64,000 nucleotides of DNA. It comes from Erythroxylum novogranatense (Eukaryota; Streptophyta; Magnoliopsida; Malpighiales; Erythroxylaceae). The position numbers and the translations under genes were made by a program. Location of the stretch: assembly GCA_029891385.1 (NCBI GenBank), contig CM057233.1:54328063-54392062 (forward strand), in the 5' to 3' direction. Below are positions 1 through 11,248 of this stretch, one piece after another. A model generated the notes under the pieces. The model was not told where the DNA came from and did not search any database. It saw only the letters and a program-made list of their open reading frames with translations. The first letter of the stretch is position 1. Every line of letters starts with the position of its first letter.

Positions 1-1130
1 GTTGGAGGAGCAGTTGGCCAGCAGGTTTGACGTTGGACCTGGGTCCAGGGGCCATATCCATCTTGCTGAGAGGTAATCGGTGTTGAGTCGTTGTGAATGT
101 CTGAGTCACTACTCTGCCTCGGCGTAGTTGGGTGGTCGTCAATTGACGTCTAGTCAGTTCTTGTTTTCGAGCATGCCAGAGCTCTATGGCTGATCAACCC
201 ACATGAGAAGCATATTTGCGGTAGACCCTCGTAAGCAACCTTTATTATTTCCCCATCTAATTCTACAATTGAGCGTAAGGGGGAGCTGAGATCAATATTC
301 ACAAGGACTCTGGCAAATTTTCCCTGTAGGGATTGTGTGGTGTGTTTATCGATTTTGACTGTGCGGCCAATCAGGTTACCGAGGGCGGTGAGGATGGCCG
401 GATGGTAGCGAGCGACAGAAAGTTCTGAGAATCTAACCCAGACGACAACGTTTAAGATTTTACTTGAAGAAGGCCGAAACTTTGGAGACCGTGGTTGGAC
501 GGATAAAACATGGCCAAAGATCACCTATGGTCCGTGGGTAAGTGCCATCAGATAGTCGACTTCCTTGACAAAGTTAATAAGGTAAAAGTCATTATCCATA
601 TCTACGATTTTCATGGGGCCATAGAGATTCCACATTGAATTTAGTCAGGATTTAAGCATATGGAATCCTACTTTTCTGCCTAGCAATTTAACTACCACTA
701 CCCGAGTCCATTTTTTATTCAGTTGGCTTTTGAAGGTATTAGAAAGTTCAATGCCCATTATATAGAATCCCTGTATTAGAGTGATGTCTCCTTCGGTTGT
801 TTCTACAGGCTCTTCTTCAGGCCAAATTAATTTCTTTTTTTTTAGGCCAAGGCCTGGGGTGCCAGTAACTGCGGTGCTGTAGCTGGTTGGAATGTTGAGT
901 GGTAAAGCCAAAGGAGGAGGAGGGTCTTCCTCTCTTTCTTGGATGCTCACTTTCTTGACAGTATGTCCAGCGTAGTCAGCGATGTTTTGTGTGTCTTGCG
1001 TAGGAGCCAAGTTATTGTGATGTTCCGCTGGGCTCGGTTCCATATTCCTAGGCTGAATCACTTTTTGAGTAATAGGTGAATCAGGGGTGAAAGTGCGGGG
1101 AAGTTTGACGTGAACAATAGCAATTTTCAT
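1..1130 (-). pseudogene. LINE ORF1 remnant (DUF4283 + zinc knuckle), broken
   Basis: Read on the minus strand, one frame runs from about 1130 to the window edge and encodes a plant LINE ORF1-type nucleic-acid-binding protein. In order it shows a variable N-terminus with a proline-rich patch, a DUF4283-like core (KLLGRKVGF, then VWVRFSELSVARYHP and IDLSSPL), a CCHC knuckle of the form CFSCGLISHRALAC, and a YGPWTQVQR segment typical of what follows the knuckle. Three in-frame stops break it: 645-647, the TAG just before VIFGH near 525-527, and 150-152. There is no frameshift between these pieces, so decay is by point mutation. Its C-terminal end is cut by the window. It points the opposite way from the neighbouring plus-strand LINE, so the two are separate insertions. 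The family call is confident from motif order; activity is excluded by the stops. Confidence 0.85.
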
Positions 1131-1159
1131 AGCATGAACAGTAGAAAGTTTTATAGCAT

Positions 1160-1947
1160 TTCATTTTTACTGGTGATGCAATTAGTGCGGCAATAAATCA
1201 TGAGACAAGTAATGAGCAAGTCCAAAGGAGAGGTTCTAATCACTTTAATAAGAAACTAGATGAGACATCTATCATGCCAAGAAATAATCAGGGCACTACA
1301 AATGGACCAAAGGGGAAAGCAAGCTATGCAAATAAGTGGAATCCCACATTGGAAAGAGATGGAGTTAGTGAATGACATATAAGTGGAAAGGACCCATAAA
1401 CCTAATGTCTTAAGGTTTTGGGTTGAAGTGTGGCATCAAAGCCTACGAGTATGTTTCATCACTAGGCCAATAATGTAGATCTCCCATGTAAGTGGGCTCC
1501 CCAGATCCAACATTGTCGTGGAGCAGGAAATGCCAAGTTCTTAAATTTTTTTAAACAGTATGTTAAGGCACATAATCCTGGTATTGGGGTTTTAGTGGAG
1601 CCTAAAATTAGTGGCTACGTTGCTAACGATGTTATAGCTAAAATGGGTTTCCCTTTCTCTCATAGAGTGGAGGCCTGTGGGTTTTACGGGGGTATCTGAA
1701 TTCTCTATAAGGACTGTATTGCAATCTTGATCACTACTAATCATCCCCAATTTGTTCACATGAAAGTATCATGGAATGCTCGGGAATGGTTCTTTTTCAC
1801 TGCTATTTATGCTAGCCCTGTGGCTGCCACTAGAGCAAACTTATGGCCTATTCTCTCAAAACTAAACTCTGATGTTAACTCTTTTCCTTGGCTTCTTGTT
1901 GGGGATTTTAATGCTTGCTTATATAGTGACGATAAGAAGGGTGGATC
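1160..1947 (+). pseudogene. LINE, piece 1: ORF1 tail and start of ORF2 endonuclease
   Basis: Around 1170-1375 a short plus-strand stretch resembles the hydrophilic tail of a LINE ORF1. From about 1515 the sequence reads like the start of ORF2: an NCRGAGN-like motif, then HNPGIGVLVEPKISG and RVEACGFYGG. A stop follows near 1699, then FFTAIYASPV and LLVGDFNACL. These are landmarks of the apurinic-type endonuclease domain of plant LINEs, which nicks the target DNA. The reading frame is interrupted by stops and at least one frameshift. It ends abruptly at 1947, where copia element A was inserted. The five bases 1943-1947 (GGATC) recur at 11076-11080, where the LINE resumes. This is an inactive remnant. 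Confidence 0.85.
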
Positions 1948-2147
1948 TGCTCAAATATGAATTAGTGATCTTACTATTCCAACACAATACATGTGTATAT
2001 ATACAAGTTTGTTGCTTTTTTGCCTAAATTAGTGGGTCCATGATACTGACAGAAAATACTTACTATTATAAAGATATGTACAGCTAAGGATCCGCAAATT
2101 AAATGCTGACAGATTCGGATAGATATAATGCAGATATCCTCGTTTTA
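1948..2147 (-). repeat. Element A 3' LTR
   Basis: This 200-bp copy matches 10876-11075 with about seven substitutions by eye. It is the 3' LTR in element orientation because the polypurine tract abuts its inner end. Confidence 0.93.
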
Positions 2148-2158
2148 TCCCCCCCCCT
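2148..2158 (-). other. Element A polypurine tract
   Basis: On the plus strand a run of C follows the LTR directly; on the element strand it is a G-run ending at the 3' LTR. This is the expected priming site for plus-strand DNA synthesis. Confidence 0.85.
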
Positions 2159-3521
2159 CAAGTTGGTGCATGTAAGTCTTGAATGCCCAACTTGCCTAAC
2201 AGATAATTAAATTGTTTGGTGTTAAGAGCCTTGGTCAAAAGATCGGTGAGTTGGGTGTGAGAAGGAACATAAGAGGGACTGAGATGCCCCTGAACGATTT
2301 CATTCCGGATAAAGTGACAATCGACTTCAATGTGCTTCGTACGTTCATGAAAGACGGGGTTATTGGCGATATGGAGGCCAGCTTGGCTATCACAGTAAAG
2401 GCGAATGGGCACAGTGTGGGAGATGCCAAGATTAGAAAGAATATCCTTAATCCATTTTAACTCACAAGTGGTGTTAGCCATGGAGCGATATTCGGCTTCC
2501 TCAGAGGATTTGGAGACAGTGTGTTGTTTCTTGGTTTTCCAAGAAAACGGTTAGTTGCCAAGTTGAAAAAACCAACCAGTGAGAGACTTGTGAGTTAAAG
2601 GGTAGCTCGCCCAATCTGGGTCACACCAACTATAGAGGAAAAAGTCACTGTCACGACGTAGGAGGATACCTTGCCCTGGGTGTCCCTTTAAGTAACGAAA
2701 AGCAACATGCTAGTGGTCCTCCCTGGAGGCCTGCATGAATTGAGATAAAATATGAACACTGTAGGACAGTTCAGGTCATGTGAAACAAAGGTAAATCAGG
2801 CGTCCAACGAGGCGGCAGTATGGGCTAGGATCAGAGAGTAACGGGCCATCCGCTAATGCCAAACGGTGATTTTCTTCCAATGGAGTGGGGGCCGGTTTCG
2901 CTCCAAGTAACCCAACTTTTGTGATAATGTCCAAGGCATATTTTCTTTGGCATAGGTAGATACCAGTGGGGCAGCGAGCAACTTCCACCCCGAGGAAGTA
3001 TTTAAGGCGCCCTAAATCCTTCATGTGAAAACAACGATGGAGATAATTTTTAATTTGTTGAATAGCAGCTGTATTATTACCTCCAATGACAAGTTCATCG
3101 ACATAAACCAGCACCACAAGCCATACATCACCTTGATGAAGAGTGAACAATGAGTAGTCGGAATAAGACTATTGAAAACTGTATTGAACTAAAGCAACAA
3201 AAAGTTTTGCAAACCAACAGCGAGGGGCTTGCCGTAAACCATAAAGCGATTTACGAAGTTTGCACACTGCTCCTAATTGTGACACCTAGAAACTGGGAGG
3301 CAATTTCACGTATACTTCCTCTTCAAGATCGCCATGTAGGAAAGCATTGTGGACATCCATTTGATGAAGTTCCTAGTCTTTAGCAGCTGTTATAGCTAAG
3401 ACGGTGCTAATAGTGACCATCTTGACCACAGGAGCAAAAGTCTCATTGTAATCCAATCCTTCAACTTGGTGGTTGCCAAGAATGACTAACCGTGCCTTGA
3501 ATCGCTCAAGATTCCCATCTG
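2158..3521 (-). pseudogene. Element A pol 3' part: RT C-terminus and RNase H
   Basis: Reading leftwards from 3521, the frame resumes after the solo LTR with sequence matching FKARL, then copia RT. The segment 2776-3150 carries the RT active-site region as YVDELVIGGNN, where the usual YVDD has Glu in place of the second Asp. It then continues with MKDLGRLKYFLGVEVAR and LVGRLIYL. After a decayed stretch (2482-2775), 2158-2481 encodes the RNase H C-terminus with LYCDSQAG, RTKHIEVDCHFIR and the closing TDLLTKAL. RT copies the element RNA and RNase H removes it inside the particle. Several stops and shifts separate the pieces. The altered catalytic residue is a second reason to call it inactive. 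Confidence 0.9.
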
Positions 3522-6500
3522 TGTTAGACCCCGACTTTTTAGTAAATATAAGAAATATTCAAGAGAGGATGAGTTGATTGAAATTAAGTTAAAAATCAAG
3601 AAATAAAGAGAGAAAGTGTGAGAAGATGAGAAATTGTGAAAAGTTTGACTTTTTGGCCTTTGAAAGTTGACTTTTGATTTAGGCAAAATTTGAGAAAATG
3701 ATCTACATGAAACTTGTAGATTATGTTAAGAGCTTTCGGTAGTCATAAAGTTTGCAATTTTTCGATATCGGGAGTGAAAGTTATGATCAGTCAAAGTTTA
3801 AGTGTGTTATCGGTTGACTTATGTTATGACTAAAGCTTTGACTGGAACATTTATCTAGTTAGATGTAAATTGAGCCTTGAAGTTCTTCATGAAAGTTGTA
3901 GGTGACTTTCTAATCTTCGCATCGATATAAAATATAACATGATTGGATTTTGGAGTTGAAATATATGAATTTTCAAAGTTGGCATTTGTTTAGGGTTATA
4001 TTAATTTAGGGCAGTACTTTTGACTGAATTTTTGCCACCTTTAGAGACAAAATTGATTTTTATGTCCTTCGTAGAAGTTGTAGAGCTTTCTTCAAGCTTT
4101 CCGAAGAGACTCAATTTGTCACATTTGGAGTTCGAAATCAAGAGTTATTAATGTGGAAAGTTTGAAATTTTTTTTAGTTTAAAAAAAAAAGGAAAAGTTT
4201 TGGTTCAGGCGCCCTCTCGCGTTCCGCCCTCACACGACGCCGTTTTGTTCTTTTGGTTTTCTTGACTTTACTTTCTCAAATCTGACCTTTGTCCACTATT
4301 TTGCTTATATCTTTTTCGTCCGACATCCGATTGAGTTGATTCTCGAAGCGTTGGATTCCTAAAACAATAAATTTAATTTTTACGGGAAATTTGTGAATTT
4401 TTGAGATTAAATTAATGGTGATTAAATTAATCGAATGAGTCGGGAAATTTTCCGAACATAGTTCAGTATTTTGAGAAATTTGGGATCTGTAGAGATCCGA
4501 TTGAAGTGATTCTTGAGGCAAAATAAAATTAAGACATGGGGCTACAAATCGTATGAAGAAATGAAATTTCAATTTTGCCCTTAAGACTTTCCATTTCTGA
4601 ATTTAAGTTCGGATTAGTGTGCAGTTTTTGGATTAGGAACACCTGAGAGTATTTTGAGCATAACTTTTGATTTGGGAATCGAAATGAGGTGATTCTTGTT
4701 TTGAATTAAACTAGAGACATAAGGCTACAATTTTTATGAAGACTTTGAGTTTCAATTTTGTGGTTAAGAATGTTAATTTCTGGATTGAAATAATCGTACA
4801 TGGAAAATGTGTTAGAATATGAATATACCCGAAATGTTTTGAGCATCACTTTCGATGTAGTGCTCCGAATTGGATGATTTTTGTGACATTATGAAATTAA
4901 GACATAGAGGAACTTTTCTCTAGAAGGAAGTTTTGACAAATTCCTTCAAATTGATAGTGCGAATCAGATCCGCAAGTAAGCATGAATTAAAGCAAGTATT
5001 AGGGGCATTTTGGTCTTTTAACTATCATTTAATGACATGGCCTCTTAACACATGAGGAGATGTCATTTTAAGCAATATAAAGCCACGAAGTTGGCTGGAA
5101 AATCAGAACAAAAGGAAAGAAAAATAAGAAGAAGAGAAGAGAGGAGAAGGTCGGCCATGGAGAAAGAAGAGAGAGAAGTGAAGATTTTTGAATTTTTGAA
5201 GGGTTCAAGCATGCTTTTGAGTTGATTTCAAGGAAAAATGATGGAAAATGAAGAAAGCTTACCTTGGGAACCAAGAAATCCGAAATTTGGAGAAGGAAAG
5301 AAGGTAAGCTTTGAAATGTTCTTTGAGATTTTGATGAATTTTTGGTTGAGAAACATGGAAAAGGACTTGGGTATGTGATTTATGAAGCTAAGTTTGATGT
5401 ATATGCTTTAGGTTATGTTTAATTTTGGATGGAAATTTGTTTAAGGTTTAGGCTTAATTTTGTGTTAGAGGATTTTGTGAAATTTTGGTATAGAATTATA
5501 GATGAGAATATGGGTTTGTGAAATATGAAATTAATTTTGAAGAAATTGTGATTTATGATATTGAATTTGAGTGAATCGGTTTAGGCCAAATTTGAAATTT
5601 GGGGATTTTAGAAATTGGTGATTTAAATATCTTGGAATTAGTATAAATTGATGAATTATGACATCAATTTTAAGGATTAAGTTATTTATGAGGTTGAATT
5701 TTGATGAAATTATTTTAGGGAATGTTAAATTGGAAGGAAGAAAGGAGAAATGGCCAAATTGGAGCTTGGAACAAGTTTCTTACATTAATTTAAGTTGGGT
5801 AGCATATTTATATTTTGATTTGTAAGCAATATGCAATGTTTGAAAAATTAAAGAAAGCAAACTTGGATTTTTGATAAATTATCGTTTTTGTAAATGTTTG
5901 AAAAATGTTGGTTAATAGTGGACTTATGATTTTCGAATGTGTTTTGAACAAATTTGCATCATTATATATGAATGTTTTGATAATTGCTATGTTTGTTGCA
6001 TTATTGAATTGATTGAATTGTATGCACTATGTGAATGTATAAAATCAAGTTTCAAAATGTGCCTTCGGGCAATTTGATTTGTGGGTAGGAATTATGTGAA
6101 AATATGAAAATTTTCAAGAAAATCAAGATTTTGAAAAGGGCCTTCGAGCAATTCGAATTTTCATTTTCGCTTATGTGTTATGTGGGTTTGGTCAGTCCTT
6201 GTGAGTCGATTACTTTGCCTCTATTAGTTTATAGCCTTCTCTCTACGCTGCTATAGTGGCACGGAGTCGATTTCGACTCCTTCACAACTATAACCGATTC
6301 TGCCACGAGGAAAGTGTAATGCGTTTATTCACTACCGCAGGATCGCTATGAATGTGTGCGATGCGTCTATTCGGACCGAACAGCACCATTTTGATATGTT
6401 ACGTGTTTTTAATTTATTTCTGTGTGCTGCATTCATGTTTAAAATTGATCAATAAAAAAGTGAAATTTATTATAAAAAGTTTGAAAAATATTGAAAGATT

Positions 6501-7809
6501 TGAGGAAAATGTTTGAAAAGTTGTAAAGTTTGAAAAATAAGCCTTTTGGCAAAAAGTTTAAAAAAAAAAAGAAAATGATTTCTGCTTATTTTTCAATTTA
6601 TAAATGTGTTATCCATCGAAATGTGTAGCTCACCCCCCCTTTCATCCCCATCTCCAGGTTTCGTGCAGGAGATCGGATGAAAGAAAGTAAAGACCTTTGT
6701 TCGTTTTTGTTCAGAGTGTATCTTATGTATTTGAGCTGGGAATGCCATTAAAGTGTGTTGAGTAAGTCATTATGAGAATGTTTTATGAGTTCTGGACATG
6801 TGTATTTAAGAAAGTTATAGAAGAGATTTGAGTATAACGTATTCGATTTCTGGAATTGTGTCATTTATGAATGGTTAATTAGATTGAAATTGTCATTTAT
6901 GAATGATGGGGATTGTATATTGATTATAAATATCATAATTGTGATTTGGATATAGATAATGAGATTGTTGTGTTGACTAATTTAGAATTATGGAAGTATT
7001 AGGTATAGACATATGTTTTGCTGGTGTTTGGATTCCAGACGGGGGAGTCCGATGATTCTGAGCTGTGTTTGGGATTATAGAAGTGTTTTTTAACCCTTGC
7101 AGGTTTTGGGTTAGGTCAAGGGCGGCCGTTATGCTGCCAAAATTTTGGTAAAATAGGTATAAAAATGAGATTTGGGATTTGAATGAATATATACGAATAT
7201 GATCAAGTATTGAGTCTTTGCATGAGGTTATTTTTCCAAAAGTGGAAATTGTTTGTTGGATTTGAATAAGATTGGTTAAAGATGTACGAAGTGAGAAAAA
7301 GAAATAAAGAAAAAAGAAAAAAATTTATACCGAATTTTCGTATTGGATTAGTTTTAGGTTTCCAACGCGATCATTTTTCTTTGGTTATTGTTCTCAGATG
7401 TCGGATATGATTCAGTTCAATTACTCCATTTGTATGTTTTCAATTCGATTGATTATTTCGTTTGTCTTTTCTCTTTCATTCGGTTCGGTTCGCCTTTTGT
7501 TTCCCGTATTTTGTTATTCGTATCGATTTGAAATTCACCATGTGTCAATTCGATTGATTCATTTGTCCGTTTTGCTTCGCTTTGCCTTCGATTCCCTTTC
7601 ATTTCGTATCCGTTTTGTTTACGATTCGCCTTTGATCCGAATTTGCTTTCGGTTCTGCTTGTTGTTTCGATTTGTGTTTTCGCCTTCGCTTTGGGTTGTT
7701 CTCCGCTTTTCGCATTTTTTTCGTTTGTTTCGATGTTTTCAGCTCGTTTGTTTTTGTGTCGTTCTTCGTTTTTTCGGTTGGGATCCGGTTCTTGGATCGA
7801 GTCCCAACA
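3522..7809 (+). mobile_element. Solo LTR (4.3 kb) of a gypsy-type element, related to element D
   Basis: A 4288-bp AT-rich block starts TGTTAGACCCCGA and ends GTCCCAACA, the same termini as the LTRs of element D (whose minus-strand ends are TGTTGGACCCCGA and GGGTCCCAACA). No primer site, polypurine tract or coding sequence lies beside it, and the copia frame resumes on both sides with a TCTG duplication. It is therefore a solo LTR left by recombination between the two LTRs of a full element. It contains a TATA-like AATATAAAG near 5076-5084 followed by a purine-rich leader, and a hairpin near 6640-6683 shared with D. The C-poor sense strand also matches D. ORFs inside it, such as the Ser/Phe/Arg-rich one at 7398-7814, look like compositional accidents. 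Confidence 0.9.
6640..6683 (+). other. Conserved hairpin in the LTR family
   Basis: TTTCATCC...ATCTCC is followed by GGAGATCGGATGAAA, giving a stem of about 14 pairs with a small bulge and a loop around TTTCGTGC. The same hairpin is present in both LTRs of element D at about 49768-49810 and 54984-55026. Confidence 0.7.
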
Positions 7810-10800
7810 TCTGAGTGATATTTAATTTTATAAATCCACTTGTAATCGAGAGCTTTCTTCCCCGGAGGCAATGTCGCAAGATCCTAAGTGTCGTTGTCTT
7901 GAAGAGCTTTCACTTCGCATGCCATTGCCTCCCTCCATCGAGCGTCTTTGTCAGCCTCAAAGAAGTGCACAAGTTCTCGTTCTGCATGTACAGCAGCAAG
8001 GAAAGTGCGATGATAAGAAGAAAATTTGTCACAAGATACATAGTTGGCCAAAGGATAGGACACACCTAAAGAAACTGATGGAGGGGGAGAGTGGGCTAGT
8101 GAGTCATGGTGTATCATGGTGTGAGTGACATAGTCTTTGAGTTTCACTGAAGGTTGCTTAATGCATTGTCCCCTGCCGAGTGGAGTGATAGGGACAGCAG
8201 AGGTAGCAGTGGGCGCTGCCATGTCTTCAATCACCAAGGCCGCATCATCGTGAGCGCTAGAACCCCCCTTTCGGCGGTAGCCAGTCCTGCAGGAAACGTG
8301 GGTGCAGAATCTTCAGATGCAATGTTGGGCACCGTTATATGAGTGTCTGGTGGGCCACCATCATTACCTTCTACGTCTTCTATTATAGTGTCAACAAATC
8401 CTTCAAGGGCCTGCACTTGTGGAATGTGCTCATCTGCTTCACTGAGCTCAGTGGCAAATGGGAACTCTTTTTCCACAAACTTAACATCACATGAGACAAA
8501 AATAATTCCTTTATCCAAGTCAAAGAGCTTCCATCCTTTTTGTCCATACGGGTAACCAACAAAGACACATTTTTGACTTCTACTATCAAATTTATCCCCA
8601 CATCGGCTTTGGTTGTGAGCATAATACAGAGAACCAAATACCCACAAGTGATTATAACATGGTGGCTTCCCATGTATCATTTCATATGAGGTCTTCCCAT
8701 CAAAAACTGATGATGGCGTTATATTAATTAAATACCCAGCAGTCAAAATGCATTCTCCCCAAAAGCGAAGAGGAAGTTTTCCTTGAAAGCGTAGTGCTCG
8801 TGCAACATTTAAAATGTGTTGATGCGTCCTTTCCACTCTTCCGTTTTGTTGAGGATTCCCTGTACATGATGTTTGATGAAGGATTCCATGTTGCATAAAA
8901 TACTGTTTTAAACACATGAATTCAGTCACATTGTCACTGCGCACCATTTTTACCTTTTTATTGTACCGTCATTCAATTAGGGAGAAAAATTGACCATTGA
9001 GCTTGCCACCTCTTTCTTTTCTCTCAACAAATATATCCATAAAGCCCAAGAGTAATCATCAACTAAAGTGAGGAAATAAGATGCACCGCAGGTTGATTGG
9101 GTTCTATAAGGTCCCCATAAATCACAATGTATTAAATCAAAAATATATGAGGCTCGAGAATCACTTAAAGGAAAATTTTCTCTCGTTTGTTTCGATCTTT
9201 CACATACTTCACACAATTTATTGAAGCACTTACGTTTACAATTGCTACTCAAATTAGGAAGCATTTGAACCACTTTAAAAGACGGATGTCCCATTCTCTT
9301 GTGCCAAAGCTCAAGTTATTTTTCTGCACTAATCTAGCTTGCATCCCACGCACACCATGATACAGATAAAGCCCATCTCTTCGCGCACCTGCTCCAATCA
9401 GCATCCTCGAAGTGAAGTCCTGCATTACACAAAACTTATTTGTGAACAACACCAAGCACTGCGCCTCATCTGTTAATTGTGACACTGATATCAAATTGCA
9501 TTTTAATTTTGGCACATGTAACACATTTTTTAATCTGAGTCCTCCATCAAGAATAACATCTCCTTCTTTCTTTGCTAGCACATGTTCACCATTTGGCAAT
9601 CCCACAGGGCAGCCTCCTATAGTACGCTCCTTGCTAAGATTTCTCAAAGTTCCTGTCATATGGTTAGAGGCACCATTATCTATGATCCATAAGTCACAAA
9701 CATCCTTACCGGACATCTTTTCGTTATCAATGGTTTTTCGGGAGTTCAACATTTCCAAACTAGCATGCCACTGCTCATTGCTCAGGCCCACCACTTCGCT
9801 CCTTCCATTCTCTGTTCCTGTATCAGCGTGGCTACCTGTAGTAACTTGTGTCACATTGGCACGAATCGTGTCACCTCTTCCTCGGCTTCCACTTGCCTTG
9901 GATTGGTTCCTTTCAGTCTTTCCACCCCCCTCATTTCGTCGGCGTTCACCCCACCAGTCGAGGTATCCTATGATTTGAAAACACCCTTTTTCATCATGTC
10001 CTGGTTTGCCACAGTGCGAGCACACCACCGACGTATCCTTTCCCTCACCTTGTCCTTTTGGCTTATATCCCGTCTAAACAGCGAGGCCCACAACCATCCC
10101 TCTCTCTTCCTTTGATTTGGCAATTGAATTCATTCTTTCCTCCTACACCATGGTTGGGTAGACTCGGTTTAGCAAGAACAAAAGATCTGTCGACAAGATA
10201 TTGGAACGTGTTGTCCCATAGATCACATCATCCAATCCCATCAAAAATTGATAAACCTTTTCTTCTTCTCTTCGCTTCTCAAGCGGAGATGCAATGTTAC
10301 ACTTGCATCCTCCACACGTACACCTTGGAATCTGTTCATAGTTGGCTAACTCGTCCCATAAAATTTTTAGTTTTCCATAGTATGCAACCATGGTCATTCC
10401 CTGTTGCTTACACTCTGCCAGTTCTGCCTTCAACTGCTGAATTCTTGGTCTGTTTATCACCGAGAAACGTTCTTTAATTTCTTCCCATATGTCTTTTGCA
10501 TTTTTTTCATATGCAACAGTGGAACGCAAACTTGGCTCTATGGTGTTCAGGATCCAAGACACAATCATGGACTGCACTATCCACCAATCTTCTTATTCTA
10601 GTGCATCATTCGATGGTTCCTTGTAAGTTCCATCTATGAACCCCCACTTTCTTCGAGCCCTTAGAGAGATCTTCACAGCTCTGGCCCATTCCTCATAGTT
10701 CTCGCCTCGTAGTTGTACCTACGTGATCATGTTTCCAGGGTTGTCACTCACACTCAACTCATAGAGTGATGGAGTCTTCTTGCACTCATTCCCTTGAGTT

Positions 10801-10844
10801 TTCTTGATTTCTTCATCGTGCGTCTTCTCTTCTGTTCCTGCCAT
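7810..10844 (-). pseudogene. Element A gag, protease, integrase and RT N-terminus
   Basis: The start codon is at 10844 on the minus strand, about 30 bases inside the 5' LTR, and opens MAGTEEKTHDEE. Gag follows (LRGENYEEWARAVKISL; UBN2-like WILNTIEPSL and IWEEIKERF at 10143-10577). A CCHC knuckle CSHCGKPGHDEKGC lies near 10015. The protease active site is DNGASNHMTG, with DNG rather than DTG/DSG. Integrase occupies 8231-9294 with MGHPSF, the C-x2-C of the zinc finger, LIHCDLWGPY and NPQQNGRVERTHQHILNVAR. The RT N-terminus (WREAMACEVKAL, then PPGKKALDYKWIYKIK) runs to the solo LTR junction. Stops or frame changes occur near 10730, 10592, 10143, 9290 and 8960. This is a defective polyprotein. 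Confidence 0.92.
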
Positions 10845-10862
10845 TTTTGCAGCGGAAGTCAG

Positions 10863-10875
10863 TGCTCTAATACCA
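10863..10875 (-). other. Element A primer-binding site
   Basis: On the element strand the LTR end (...TTTGAGCA) is followed at once by TGGTATTAGAGC. This is one base from TGGTATCAGAGC, the common plant copia site complementary to initiator tRNA-Met. Confidence 0.9.
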
Positions 10876-11075
10876 TGCTCAAATATGAATTAGTGATCTG
10901 ACTATTCCAACACAATACATCTGTATATATACAAGTTTGTTGCTTGTTTGCCTAAATTAGTGGGTCCATGATACTGACAGAAAATACTTCATATTCTAAA
11001 GATATGTACAGCTAAGGATCCGCAAATTAAATGCTGACAGATTCGGATAGATATAATGCAGATATCCTCATTTTA
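10876..11075 (-). repeat. Element A 5' LTR
   Basis: This 200-bp LTR is the 5' LTR in element orientation, with the primer site directly inside it. It pairs with 1948-2147. Confidence 0.93.
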
Positions 11076-11248
11076 GGATCCGTTCTACGATCCTCTCCTT
11101 GTCCCCTCTTTTGTGAATGGGTCGAGCATTGTAATATTGTGGATCTGGGATTCAATGGTCCTAGATATACATGGTCGAAAGGGAGACTATTAGAAAGGAT
11201 AGATTGGGCACTTGGTAATGGAAGTAGTTTGAATATTTCCAGTCATCT
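11076..11248 (+). pseudogene. LINE, piece 2: end of ORF2 endonuclease
   Basis: After element A the LINE resumes with DLGFNGPRYTWSKGR and LLERIDWALGN, the classic C-terminal motifs of the plant LINE endonuclease. It is preceded by CEWVEHCNIV. It stops at 11248, where element E was inserted; CATCT at 11244-11248 is duplicated at 17242-17246. The 173-bp piece lies in one open frame, but the whole ORF2 is broken elsewhere. Confidence 0.87.

Larger units (their letters stand above)
3518..7813. other. Target-site duplication of the solo LTR
   Basis: TCTG at 3518-3521 is repeated at 7810-7813. Joining across the insert restores the copia reading frame (KIKYHSDGNLERFKARL). A fifth base (A) is ambiguous because it coincides with the LTR terminal base. 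Confidence 0.85.
1948..11075 (-). mobile_element. Element A: Ty1/copia retrotransposon, interrupted by a solo LTR
   Basis: A complete copia insertion lies on the minus strand. Two 200-bp LTRs (1948-2147 and 10876-11075) differ at about seven positions by eye. The TSD is GGATC at 1943-1947 and 11076-11080. On the plus strand the LTRs start TGCTCAAA and end CATTTTA, so the element ends are TA...CA rather than TG...CA. A primer site lies just inside the right LTR and a G-rich polypurine tract just inside the left one. Removing the inserted solo LTR (3522-7809) leaves about 4.8 kb, normal for copia. The domain order gag, protease, integrase, RT, RNase H identifies Ty1/copia. Many stops and frameshifts make it defective. 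Confidence 0.95.

Noticed and set aside
7398..7814. 138-codon plus-strand ORF rich in Ser, Phe and Arg
   Set aside because: It lies inside the solo LTR, has no domain, and the matching regions in element D do not keep it. Composition alone explains it.
9412..9978. 188-codon plus-strand ORF
   Set aside because: Antisense of the gag-protease region of element A, whose minus-strand reading has knuckle and protease motifs.
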